Positions 11,202 to 22,128 of a stretch of DNA of 64,000 nucleotides are shown here, piece after piece. How positions within the stretch are numbered: the first letter of the stretch is position 1; every line of letters begins with the position of its first letter. The translations under genes were made by a program, and so were the position numbers. The stretch is from Paraspadella gotoi (taxonomy: Eukaryota; Chaetognatha): positions 9,355,074 to 9,419,073 of the forward strand of contig CM119268.1 in NCBI GenBank assembly GCA_051294375.1, given 5' to 3'. The notes beneath the pieces are model-generated. The model was not told the origin of the DNA and did no database searches. It worked only from the letters and a program-made list of their open reading frames with translations.

Positions 11202-12312
11202 ATGTCCGCGAAACTCGCTGACTTGGCCGGCCGGTTGTTATCCGGCGCCGGTGGAGTGGGGACGAAACTGTTGTTGGCTTCAGGCCTTGCCGGTTACGGA
11301 GTCTACAACTCTGTTTACACAGTAGATGGTGGTCATCGCTCCATAATTTTCTCCCGCCTCGGAGGCGTCCAACCCGGTGTTTACGCCGAGGGACTCCATT
11401 TTCGGATTCCGTGGCTTCAGTGGCCCATCATTTACGACATTCGCGCTCGACCGCGCAAGATCTCCTCGCCCACCGGGAGCAAGGACCTCCAAATGGTCAA
11501 TATTTCGTTAAGAGTGTTGTCCAGGCCGGACCAAACATTCCTTCCGCAGGTACTTTGCTTGAAAATAAACTAATCAATTAGCGGAAAAATATGTATTCTC
11601 ATCATCTCATCAGATTTTTCAACTCCTCGGCCCGGACTTTGACGAACGCGTGCTGCCTTCAATCTGCAACGAAGTCCTCAAAAGCGTCGTGGCAAAATTC
11701 AACGCGTCGCAGTTGATCACCCAGCGTCAGCAAGTTTCGCTGCTCATTCGCAAGGAGTTAACGGACCGAGCACGCGATTTCAACATCATCCTAGACGACG
11801 TCTCCATTACGGAGCTTACCTTCGGCGCTCAGTACACCGCCGCCGTCGAGGCAAAGCAGGTGGCGCAGCAAGACGCCCAGCGCGCCACTTTCATCGTCGA
11901 TCGGGCCAAACAGGAACGTCTGGGGAAAATTGTACAGGCTGAGGGAGAAGCCAAGGCCGCCACCCTCATTGGCGAAGCCATTCAGGACAATCCCGGATAC
12001 CTCAAGCTACGGAAGATTAGAGCCGCGCAAAATATAGCGAGGTAGTGAAATATTGCTGGCCAATTTATAAACTAAATTAAGGCTATTGTATGATTTTATC
12101 TAATTCGCTCCGTCTTTCCCAGAACCATCTCCCAGTCGCAGAACCGCGTGTATCTCCAAGCGAACAATCTCCTCCTCAATCTGGCCGGAAATGAATTCGA
12201 TTCAAAGTTCGACGGACGTTCAGAAGCGACGCGAGCCCGTGCAGAGATGGGCGGAAGCCATTCCGCCTCAATGGCCTGCGCGGAAGAAGCCGTGTTTTCC
12301 AATAAGGCCTAG
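11202..12312 (+). CDS. PHB2: Prohibitin-2
   Basis: SPFH-family protein of the mitochondrial inner membrane. With PHB1 it forms ring complexes that scaffold m-AAA proteases, respiratory-chain assembly and mitophagy. Exons 11202-11549, 11614-12041 and 12123-12312 encode 321 residues; the human protein has 299. The N-terminal hydrophobic stretch [19 protein letters not shown] is the membrane anchor. Core matches include [59 protein letters not shown] and [17 protein letters not shown]. The C-terminal ~30 residues are longer than usual and diverged. The mariner-like element upstream may contribute promoter sequence. Confidence 0.97.
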
Positions 12313-12671
12313 ACATTAAGATGTTCCACTTTGTGAAGGACGATCGTTGTTTGAGGAGGGAATGATCATAATGTTAAACGATAAGAATTGTTGCCTCCTG
12401 GACTGTGATTCTGTGATTATATCAACTTTGCGGAAGTTAGATACATTTGTTAATGCTAGAGTTCAATTGTAATTTTTTTCATTTCAAATATAAAAAAAAA
12501 AAAACTGTTAACCTGTTTTTATTAATGAGAATCATTAGGATATTACAAACTAATAATAATAAAACAATATTCGTGTAGATTATCGGGCAAAAAAGTTAAA
12601 AACGAATTTAAGTGTTTGGTTTTACTCGTTTGTAATTGTTTTCAGTCGTTTTCGAGCGTGCTTTTGAAATT
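12313..12671. other. PHB2-HINT3 intergenic gap
   Basis: A-rich tract at about 12490-12505 and AATAAA-like AT-rich sequence consistent with a PHB2 3' end. The HINT3 leader acceptor-like site lies at its right end. Nothing else was seen. Confidence 0.4.
12630..12671 (+). promoter_or_regulatory. 3' splice-site-like tract before the HINT3 start
   Basis: A T-rich stretch ends in TTTTCAG (AG 12644-12645), 26 nt before the HINT3 ATG, with no upstream coding exon. It could be a 5'-UTR intron acceptor or a trans-splice site; inference only. Confidence 0.35.
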
Positions 12672-13237
12672 ATGAGCAAAATGAATTTTTTTCGACGATC
12701 TTCCGCCTGCGTATTTTGCGACGTCGTTTGTAACCCTGGATCAAAAGCTCTTCACGAAACTTCCTCTGTTCTCGCCATTGAGGATATTCGCCCTGCAACC
12801 GAACATCATTATCTCGTCATTCCTAAGCAGCATCTTGCCGACGCCAAGGCCTTAGGGGCCGAGCACTTACCTCTCTTTCGCGAGATGGTCGACGTTGCCC
12901 GTGAATTGGTCGAAAAACGCGTTGATGAAGGGGAAAGGTAATATAGCGACATTTTTTTTTTGACCCATAATTCGGGTTCGAAAAATAGCCAATGGCTGAA
13001 CTGCGAAAGTGGAAGGAGTTAGGAGCAAAAATAAGGGATAGAATTATCCCTAATATCTGATTTAGGTCAGACGTTGTGATGGGCTGTACGTGGCCCCCTT
13101 TCACTACGGTGTCCCATTTACATCTCCATGTGTTATCGCCAGCTTCTGCGATAAAAGGACTTTTTGGTTACTTTTCTAAATCATGGTGGTTTGTGTCGCC
13201 AGAGGCAATAATCGATCGATTGCAAAGCATGAATTAG
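12672..13237 (+). CDS. HINT3: Histidine triad nucleotide-binding protein 3
   Basis: HIT-superfamily hydrolase that cleaves adenosine phosphoramidates and acyl-AMP. Exons 12672-12937 and 13066-13237 encode 145 residues. CVFCDVV opens the HIT fold, HHYLVIPKQH forms the central strand and turn, and HLHLHVL is the catalytic triad motif whose middle His is the nucleophile. The C-terminal WWFVSPEAIIDRL matches HINT3 rather than HINT1/2. The ATG at 12672 is the first in frame and gives a protein a little shorter than human HINT3 (182). The next gene starts 70 nt downstream. Confidence 0.92.
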
Positions 13238-13307
13238 CGTTGAATACAACTTGTTTTTATACGTTTTTATAATTGTTGTTTCGGTCTTTGAGAAAAAGGA
13301 ATAAAAG

Positions 13308-13953
13308 ATGAGTATGCTTCGAAATTTTGTAACACTTTCACGTGGACAATCTGGACGAATTCTTAACCTCTCTATCGCGGCAGCCGTCCCTTCCACACGG
13401 GAGTTTGGCTCCAAGTTCGAACCGCCTTACTTGGATGAGCAAACGCACGACCCACGATTCGAAATTGTCCAAATGAGAATCCACGGACACGACTTTGCAG
13501 TCGTCGAGAAGTTCTCTCATTTGGCGCGAAGGTTCGCCAAGCATTTCGACGTCCCCATTAAAGACTTTTATCCAATTCCTACGCGGCAGACCAAGATGAA
13601 AACTTTTGATCAGGCAGACATGGGCAAAGAGGATGCCAAAGGTATGAGGTTTTTTTTCCTGAAAAAAACTTTAAAAATTAATAAGTTAAAACTTGTTAAA
13701 TTAACTCCCGCTCTCAGTGATTGACGAGTTTGTAATGGACAGTTACGAGCGCGTGATCATGTTCAAAGAAGTTCCCGCCGCTTCGCTCCCTCTTTACGTT
13801 GATTTTTTGCGCAACCATCAGCCGGAGGGAGTAACATTTTCGACCGGCAATCCCGACGAGGAACTCGAAAAATTTAGATACATTCCCGACATGGAAATGG
13901 CCGCGCTGCAACAGCGTTTGGACGATATTAACGAAGGAAAAGTCAAGTTATAA
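13308..13953 (+). CDS. MRPL48: Mitochondrial large ribosomal subunit protein mL48
   Basis: uS10-like fold protein of the mitochondrial large subunit. Exons 13308-13641 and 13718-13953 encode 189 residues. The N-terminus is basic and Ser/Arg-rich, as expected for mitochondrial import. Core matches are RFEIVQMRIHGHDFAVVEKF, the FYPIPTRQTKMKTF strand, DSYERVIMFKEV and NHQPEGVTFS, with the helical RYIPDMEMAALQQRL at the C-terminus. The IPT and ERV segments and the C-terminal helix favour mL48 over the related MRPS10, which remains the alternative. It is flanked by gaps of only 70 and 78 nt. Confidence 0.75.
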
Positions 13954-14031
13954 TTATCTTTTCCTATGAATCACGCTTTTAGATTTTTCTCTATTTCGAT
14001 GCCGTTATTTATTGTTGAGTAGAAAATCCGA

Positions 14032-15474
14032 ATGGCGAGAAACTTTAGTTGGACTCGGTCTCTGGTGTCGCCCCTTTTTTCGACGACGCGATGCATTTTA
14101 GAGACGTCGCGTCTCTCTTCTCAGCTGACCGTTAAGTCGGACACTACGGTCGACGGTGGCTCGGCTAAGGCGAATCTCATCTCAAAAGCCATGCGGGTTA
14201 GACTTTCTCATAAAAATATCGCTTTTGCTTCACAATTTGAAAATGTTTCTCTTACCCAGGCGTACTTAGACCGCGCTCGGACCTACGACAGTTACATGAC
14301 GGAACAGACTGCAGAGTTCGATCTCGGTCGTCGGCACTTGGCGAAGATCATGGGCAAAGATCCCGAAAATTTCGGTCAGGAGGACATCGACAAGGCCATT
14401 CAATATCTTTTTCCCTCTGGACTTTTCGCCCCGGCCGCTAGACCTTTCCTGCGTCATCCTTCCGTTGGTGTGAGACATTGGTTATGTGAGTAAGAAAATC
14501 TGGCCAAGAAAATATCGCAATTTTATTTCTTAGTTTTTCCAAAAAAGAAAGAGGCCCAATTTGGTTGGGACGGACGGCCCTTTCATCCTTTCTTTTACAC
14601 TGGTCGACCGGCTTTCAATCAAATGCTTTACGACGGCATCGAACACTTGGAGCATCTCGCTGCTGCCAAACCGTCCGAAGAGGCTGCTCGAGACGGCGCC
14701 GAAGTCATGAAGACCTTTGTCAATTCGACCCAGTGGAAATCAAAGGAGGCCCTCTCCTCTCAACTCATCGAAAAGATAACCGATACGGATTACGAACGAT
14801 TTGTCGCTCTGGGCGAAAGAATTCTCGAGCATCGTTTCTCCTTCCTGGCAAAAAAGTTAATTTTTTTCCCTTTTCGTCAGTTTTTCTTTATACCGCCCCG
14901 TCTTAATTTATTTTTTTTACTCGGTAGGTTTCTTACCCTCTACCGCGAGCCCATCGGAGACCTCGTCAGCGTTCGTGAAACGACCGAGCCACAGGTGGAC
15001 CCAGTCACTGGCGTCCGTTTCTCCACAGGTTCCGGCTCCCGGAAATGTTCCAAGGCTGATGTCATCCTTCGCGAAGGCACTGGCGTCGTCGACATCAACG
15101 GCGAAGATATCGACTTTTTCGAGGGCGTTCAGGAGCGTCTTCAGATCCTGTCCCCCTTTGCCTTTTTGGGTCGGGTCAACGAGTTCGACATCGAGGCTGA
15201 AGGTAGGGCATATTCGCGATCCAGTGTAGCCAACTTTCTTCTTATCCTCGCCCTTTCCTCTACGATCGCAGTTCAAGGGCCCGAAAATTCCTTCACGTCC
15301 AACGCGGGTGCATTGCGTCTCGCCATCTCTCGCGCGTTGACCTCGTTTTGCACTCCGACAGAGGTGGAGAATTTGAGACTGGCCGGCCTCTTGACTGAGG
15401 ATCCAAGGGTCAGGGAGAGAAAAATATGGGGTCAAAGGGGCGCGAGGGCCAAGTTCACGTGGAAGCGTAGATGA
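14032..15474 (+). CDS. MRPS9: Mitochondrial small ribosomal subunit protein uS9m
   Basis: Mitochondrial small-subunit protein whose C-terminal tail reaches the tRNA sites. Exons 14032-14196, 14260-14467, 14534-14855, 14928-15202 and 15272-15474 encode 390 residues; human has 396. GRRHLAKIMGKDPENFGQED, IQYLFPSGLFAPAARP and FHPFFYTG mark the animal-specific N-terminal region. The S9 domain runs from GSGSRKCSKADVIL through NAGALRLAISRAL to LLTEDPRVRERK and ends KFTWKRR, the conserved basic tail. Intron 1 (14197-14259) is 63 nt, phase 0, with no stop, so retention would add 21 residues. Confidence 0.96.
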
Positions 15475-15659
15475 TCTAGGCAGTTTTTAAATTCTCTTTT
15501 GCTGTTTTGTTTATCCCTAAACCTACCACGATTTCTCTATCCCTCAATCGTTGATATACTTGGTACGTTGTCTTTAATTTAGATAAAGTCCAATCGCTTA
15601 GCGTTTTTCGAAAGCAACGCTAACATTATATTAACAACGTTATTACTGCGATAAATGAA

Positions 15660-18600
15660 ATGTTGGTGGGGAATTTCGCAAAAAGAACAAGGTTTTGCGT
15701 CTCCTCACATTTAATACAATGGAATGAAGCGTCAGGTTATTCGTCCATTCCCGGCGTTTTCCCCGCCGTCCATTCCCGGGAAGATGTCTCCGATTCTCCC
15801 GCTGCCGTCGAACGAACAAATCCTTTGGGAATTCAACTCCTCTCAAGATCTCTCTTCCGACAGATTTTCCACGACGAATCCAAAGGTCACGATCGCGCCT
15901 CCTTGGCGGACCCAAACGTCGCCGCTGCTGTTCGGCATCTCAAGTCCCATGATCTCTGGGGCAAAGAGACGACCGTTCTTCCCGACTTAAATCTTTCGCT
16001 TCCCCAACTAAAGGGAAGCGACATTGACGAACATTTTCGCCGCATCGCAGAAGATCAAGCCGGCGAGTATAAGCGCTTACTCATATCAATTGCAGGCGCG
16101 ACTCTCCCGCCTCGACCCCATCGATGGGAGTTTCGCGACGGATGGACCGCTTACGACGCCTCGTCGGGAAAGGAGACTCCGGTGGCCTTCCCGGACGACG
16201 ACGCGTTGGTCTTCGACGTCGAAGTTTTGGTAAAGGAAGGAAGCTTTCCTGCTTTGGCGGTGGCCGTTTCCGAATCCCGGTGGTACTCGTGGTGTTCCCA
16301 ACGGCTCGTCGAAAAACTGGCGAGAAATGACGTGATGCGGACCACCGACTTGATCCCTCTCGAAGATCCAAACTCTGGAAGCCGACGCGCCAAAATCGTC
16401 GTGGGCCACAACGTGGCTTTCGACAGGTCGTATGTGGCAGAACAGTACGCCATCGAGCCGGGGGCCAGTCAAGCGCGATTCGTCGATACAATGAGCATGC
16501 ACATAGCCAACGGAGGTTTTTCTTGTCATCAAAGGGACGCCTACCAAGTAATAAAAAAGAAGGAATCAAAAATTAATGATGATGAGAAAGGTTCGATATC
16601 AGGTTCGATATCGCGTTCGAACGAGCTCCGGTGGAGTCAGGAGTCGACGACTAACGCCCTCAGCGACCTATACAAGTTTTACTGCAAAAAAACTTTGTCC
16701 AAGGACGCACGGGATGTGTTTGTCAAGGGCTCCCTCGATGACGTCCTTTCCGATTTTCAGAACCTTACAGATTATTGCGCTTGGGATGTGGCGGCGACGC
16801 ACGAAGTAAGTAAGTAAGTAAGTAACTCAACTAATATTATCAATACTGATATCAACAATATCATTCAGATTCTATCTCACCTGACGCCGGAATTCTTTGA
16901 GCGTTTTCCTCATCCCGTAACGTTCGCTGGCATGCTTGAGATGGCTCGTGTCTTTCTTCCCGTCGATGATACTTGGCATCAGTTCATCGAGAATTGCGAT
17001 AACACTCGACGAGATCTCCTAAATGAGCAGAGAAAGATTTTGCTTCGTCTCGCCAACAAAGCTTGTTCGCTTGCCGAAGGCGAACTTTACAAGGTAGGCT
17101 AGTGCGATGAGAAAATGTCTTTTTATTTGAATTTTACGTACTATTGCTTACAATTACAAACTAAATTCTTAATTGTCAAAATTTAAGATGGTTTTCATTT
17201 TTTCCAGAAAGATCCCTGGTTATGGAATTTGGATTGGTCCACTTCAACGACGAAGTTAAAGAAAGCGAAAAAACCGTCTCCTTCCGACAAAGCCGTTCAG
17301 AAAACTAAGGAACAACTGGGTCTCTTGAGTCCCGAAGGCATTCGAAATCTCTGCACCGATTTCGGTTTTCCGATCGAAAAAGACGAGAATGCGATGGAGG
17401 TATTGATGAATCCTCTCAGCTTGAACGAAATCCCGTTAAACAAACTGAGGGTCGTTGAACTAAAAACTCTTTGCCGAATTCATGGCCTTCCTTCCACGGC
17501 AAAGAAAGGCGTTTTATACGATCGCCTTGTCAATCTCGGATTACGTGAAAAGGAGAAATCCGAGTCTGGCCAGTTTTGCAACTCGGACGAAAATCAAATT
17601 CAAGACATCTCCATTCTTCTGGCTACTCGTGATCGGCTACACAAATCTCAACGCGAACTTGTTGGTTACCCCGAGTGGTACAGAAAAACTTATTTGAAGT
17701 CTTCTGAGACTTCGACATTCGGCTCTTTTGGGCCTAGCCTGACCACCAAGCTGAAAGAAACACCATCCTTACTCAGGATGACCTATGTTGAGTTTCCCTT
17801 ACATTACCATGAAAAGCTCAAATGGGGTTACTTGGTTCCTCATTTAGTCGGGGCGGACCACATGAGGGCCGAAGACGGGTTTCCGTTTGGTGAGATATAT
17901 AAAATTTGCAAGCATCTTGACAATAACACATTGGGATTTACTTCACCCCAAGTTTTCAATACTTTTAACGAATGGAATGAAATCGAGAAACGTCTTGAGA
18001 CTAAAGAAGATTTCGCGACTGTTTGGGAGGACACTTTACAATTGTTGGGAAGCGAACCGCCGGAATATACTAAGAAATTGTCGCCTTTCGGTCCCTATTA
18101 CTTCGAAAATATTCCTGGTTGCTCGTTTTATCGGATTCCTCACCCGAAATTTGGTCCGTCCGTTGGTGATCCGTTGGGAAAGCATTTCATTTCAAGGCTG
18201 GCAGGTACGATGGTGACTAAAAAGGCACGGTTCGAGCCAATCAACCTATATATGTTGGGTGGATATTTAAATGATGAATAAGCCGAAATCTCACAGTATT
18301 GGCTCCGGGTCCGGCTCCACTCTTTTTCTGTTTTACGTAAATACCCCGTGTCCGTTCGCGAGTGTCAACAAAAAAATCTTTACTATATTTTAAATATTTA
18401 ATAAATAAGTATAACATTAGAGGCAGAACTACTGGACGTTTTTTATCGTCGCAATCGCTTAGCGTTTGCGACGATATTGTAACGCTTATGCGCATAAGTG
18501 GCGTCGTCGGCGGCGTCGTTGTCGTCGTCTGCGTTCCAAATTATAGATCGCCTTTTTTATTTTTAAATTTGGGTGTATGAAGCTGAAAATTTATATACAG

Positions 18601-20614
18601 CTTCTCATAATCGATGTGCTTAAAATTGAGTCTGGACAGTTATTAAATATGTTTTGTTTGTTTTATCAAAACAAACAAATTTTCTATTTTATTTTTATAT
18701 TTCTTTCTCTCTCTCTTTTCTCTTCTAATTACATGTCTCTCTCCCTCTCTCATTTCGCTCTGCTCTGCTCTGCAGAGGCTTATTCTTTTTCTCTCTTTTC
18801 TCCTGCTGCTTCTGCTGCTGCCTTTTGATTTCTTTCTTTTTTTCTGGGTGCCTCTGCTGCTGCCGCTGCTGTTATTTACTTTTATATAGACACTTGAACT
18901 TATAATAACTCAAATAGATGCATTAATAATAAAGATGTTAGTTAAAAAAACTTTAAAGACTAAGAAAAACCAAATAAAAGAAGTCGTTAGAAGCGATCTT
19001 GTGTATTTATCGATTTTGGGTCGATGGAGCCGGGTCCGGATCCGGAAGAAAATTTAAATCGATACTGCAAAGGGTCACCAGTGAGTGGAACGCATCGCTT
19101 CGATCAAAATATTTGGTTCCGGTTGACCCGGAACTTACGCCTGTTACCGCATCGGTTTCTTTTTTTAAAAATGGCTATTCAAGGCCTCGTATCTCTTCCT
19201 TTCTGTCTCTTTACCCCTTTTTTGATCATCTTCTGCAGACGGTACTTTAAAAACCTCTGGAGACGAGGATGCCAAAAGGGTTCTCCACATCACGCGGATG
19301 ATTGCCAATTGGTCGTCCTCAGAGAAGCGAATCAAAGCTCAAATGGTTGTCTACTCTGACAATAATGAAGGTTACGCTGTTATCTTGCCTCGAGTTATTG
19401 TCGCCGGGACTCTGACTCGTCGAGCGGTTGAGAATACCTGGCTCGTGTTGTCCAATCCAAAGGCTGATCGGGTCGGTAGTGAGATGAAAACCATGGTTAG
19501 GGCCCCGGCGGGATGGCACTTTGTCGGAGCCGACGTAGATTCGCAGGTAGTCATTATTAAATTCCCATTTAAAATAGATTTATTTCTTTTTTTTTTCTCT
19601 TTTTTTTCTATCTGGCCTTTTCTTAGGAGTTGTGGATAGCTTCTCTGTATGGAGACGCGCACTTTGCGCATCATCATGGGTGCACAGCCATCGGTTGGAT
19701 GACGTTGCAAGGAAAACGCGAGGACGGGACTGATCTCCATAGCAAAACAGCCGCCGCATCTGGCTGCACTAGGTTTGTGTCGTCAGTAAAAACCTTTGTC
19801 TACGGTTGATAAAAACAGATAAAAACTTCTATCGATTTCACTTGGTAGGGACAATGCCAAGACCCTTAACTACGCGCGCATTTACGGCGCTGGCGAATCT
19901 TTGTCCAAAAACCTTTTGATGGGATTCGACTCGAGCCTTCGGGAGGAGGAGGCTCTGGCCAATGCTCGCGCCATGATTAGACTAACGAAGGGAGTGAAAA
20001 AACGGAAAAAACTTGGCACCGACGACAACGATTCAGGGACCGAATGGACCGGCGGAACCGAGTCGCACATGTTCAACCAGCTGGAGCAGATAGCACGTAC
20101 CCCTGCTTCAGCCACCCCCGTTCTCGGCGCCCGAATTTCTCGCGCAATGGAAGCCGGGTCTGTCGGGTCCAACTTCATGCCCTCGCGCATTAACTGGGCC
20201 GTGCAGTCGTCAGCCGTGGATTATCTTCACCTCCTGCTCGTCGCTTCTCGCCATCTCTTTGACGAGTTCCGCATAATCGGCCGTGTCTCCATCACCGTCC
20301 ACGACGAGGTTCGCGCTTTGGTCCGGTCCGAGGATCGTTACCGCGCCGCCATGGCTCTGCAAGTAGCCAACCTTTGGACGCGATCCATGTTCGCCTTTAA
20401 GGTCGGCCTCCACGATCTTCCCATGTCGGTCGCGTTCTTTTCGGCCGTCGAAATCGATAAAGTTTTGAGGAAAAACGTCGATGATGATGCGGTTACGCCT
20501 TCGAATCCTGATGGTCTACGAGAAGAATATGGAGTTTCGCCTGGAGAGGCATTGAACGTTTACCAGATTATAGAGAAGACGAATGGAGGGCGGTTAGAGA
20601 AACCGCCAGTTTGA
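15660..20614 (+). CDS. POLG: Mitochondrial DNA polymerase gamma catalytic subunit
   Basis: Family A polymerase with proofreading that replicates mtDNA. Exons 15660-16805, 16869-17093, 17208-18204, 19239-19546, 19627-19772 and 19849-20614 encode 1195 residues; human has 1239. After a targeting leader, [17 protein letters not shown] is the conserved N-terminal helix. Exonuclease motifs are [20 protein letters not shown] and [11 protein letters not shown]. Polymerase motif A is GADVDSQELW, motif B is [13 protein letters not shown], and motif C is [13 protein letters not shown]; all acidic catalytic residues are present. The spacer carries a SAP-like motif (about residues 536-570, nt 17442-17547) that I do not know from animal POLG, and the region before [10 protein letters not shown] is shorter than in human. 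The exon 1 donor lies in five tandem GTAA units. Intron 3 is 1034 nt, about ten times the usual length here. Confidence 0.96.
18205..19238 (+). other. Long POLG intron 3 with low-complexity and repeat-like sequence
   Basis: The intron contains pyrimidine runs and a CTGCTG-rich stretch (about 18770-18875), and a 10-bp inverted repeat ATCGTCGCAA/TTGCGACGAT near 18448-18478. A GC-rich motif close to GGCTCCGGGTCCGGCTCC at its left end recurs roughly inverted near 19025-19045. It looks like one or more old insertions, but no family was recognised. Confidence 0.45.
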
Positions 20615-20856
20615 AATTTAATGTGGGGAACGCTGGCTAATTTGTTCTCTTCAACATTTGTTTCATTGTTATTGTTCGAGAACCCTTTTCATGTTTAATT
20701 CCTTAGCGTGTACACTGTACAGTTGTAGTTTAACGACATTACAGTAAACAGCTCTTTAGTTGGCAGTTACAAAATTTAGTTAATTCCCGTAAATTTAGAA
20801 ATTTTTTTTAATATTATGGAAAAGTTCTTTAGCTTAGGTCATAAATCCTTTCAATC

Positions 20857-21867
20857 ATGACTGATTCGGGACGCCCGCAAGAGTTAACCGCCGAATGGTG
20901 TAACCCTCCGTCGCCGCTAAATTGGGTTTTAGGTCCCGTCAACGAAGGTTTTTCCGTCAAGGTCGAGGGATACGCGACAGAAACTTGCGATAGATTTAAA
21001 ATCAATCTTCAGCGAGGCAGTGACGAAGACGCGGACGTGCTATTTCACTTCAACCCGCGGTTTGGGCAAAACGTTGTCGTTCGCAACGCCCGCTTCGGCG
21101 GCCTTTGGGGTCCAGAAGAGCGAGAAGGCGTGGTCCCTTTCGAGCGAAAAGTCCCTTTTGTCGTCGAAATATCCGTTAGCGAATTTTACTATTTCGCTCA
21201 GGTTGATGGGAAAACCCTTTGTTTATTTTCCCATCGTCGTCCATTTTCTCTGTCTGACACTTTCGCAGTTTCCGGCGATCTGGTCCTGTCCAAAGTTTCG
21301 TTCAAAAGATCTTTTGGGCCTTCGTTGTCCGAATTGATGACCGGTCTTACGTTGGAGACGCCGAAGGCCGAGATACTGGCCGAGCCGCCGCCATATACCG
21401 AGTTGGATCCCTCTAAGATGCCCGCCAGGATTTCTAAATCAGGCCTGCCTTTGTCGACGCCTCTGCCCTTCGGATTCGCGCTCGGTAATTCCGTGGTAGT
21501 CAGCTTGACTTCTAAGCTGGTCGCCATCCGTTTCAAGGTGGAACTTCGCGTGGGTCCCCCCGGCGTTTCCCCCGAAATGGTGCTGCTTCACTTTAACCCT
21601 CGCTTTGAGGAAGATGGTGGCGTCGTCGTCTTCAACACCAAGATCAACGGTGTCTGGGGAAAGGAGGAGCGGCATTCATTTGACGACGGTCTGCGCGCCT
21701 CCGGCTCTGGTGTGCAGTTGCGCTTTCTGTGCGAGTCGCGAGAGGTGTTGGTTTTTGTCAATGGAGCCTTTTTCGCCGCCTATCGTCACAGAATCCCTCC
21801 GGGACCCTCCATTGACACTCTTCACATCGACGGGGACGCCGAAGTCGAAAATGTCGGCTTCTATTAA
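20857..21867 (+). CDS. Tandem-repeat galectin with two carbohydrate-recognition domains
   Basis: Secreted or cytosolic beta-galactoside-binding lectin of 336 residues in one exon. CRD1 has HFNPRF (His64, Asn66, Arg68), then VVRN (Asn77) and WGPEER (Trp84, Glu87/88, Arg89). CRD2 has a second HFNPRF, VVFNTKINGVWGKEER and the same full set of sugar-contact residues, so both domains should bind galactosides. A Pro-rich linker (EPPPYTELDPSKMPA) joins them. There is no signal peptide, as is usual for galectins, which leave cells by a non-classical route. The domain order matches the galectin-4/8/9 type but orthology cannot be assigned. Confidence 0.93.
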   Translation: MTDSGRPQELTAEWCNPPSPLNWVLGPVNEGFSVKVEGYATETCDRFKINLQRGSDEDADVLFHFNPRFGQNVVVRNARFGGLWGPEEREGVVPFERKVPFVVEISVSEFYYFAQVDGKTLCLFSHRRPFSLSDTFAVSGDLVLSKVSFKRSFGPSLSELMTGLTLETPKAEILAEPPPYTELDPSKMPARISKSGLPLSTPLPFGFALGNSVVVSLTSKLVAIRFKVELRVGPPGVSPEMVLLHFNPRFEEDGGVVVFNTKINGVWGKEERHSFDDGLRASGSGVQLRFLCESREVLVFVNGAFFAAYRHRIPPGPSIDTLHIDGDAEVENVGFY

Positions 21868-22128
21868 AATTTTCTCTTTTTTTCGATGGGTAAACGAAAT
21901 TTTGTTTTTAAATCACCGCAAATCCTACCTTTCCAAAAACATTGGTCTCTGATTTTACTGATCTTAATTTTAATCACTCGTTGATTATGGTGTTATGACT
22001 TTAACTACGAAGCACGTATACCAGTATCATTTTTTCCCTTTTTTTAAGGCTTTAAGTGCGTTTATTTCGTTTTAAATACTTTTGAAAGAAAACTAGTCTC
22101 CATCCATCCAACCAGAAAAACCTTCGCA

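Noticed and set aside
13308-13953. MRPS10 instead of MRPL48
   Set aside because: Both share the fold, but the IPT strand, ERV motif and C-terminal helix fit mL48 better; not fully excluded.
18205-18281. Extension of POLG exon 3 to a stop at 18281
   Set aside because: The exon 4 join at 18204/19239 restores the conserved polymerase sequence; the extension is intron read-through.
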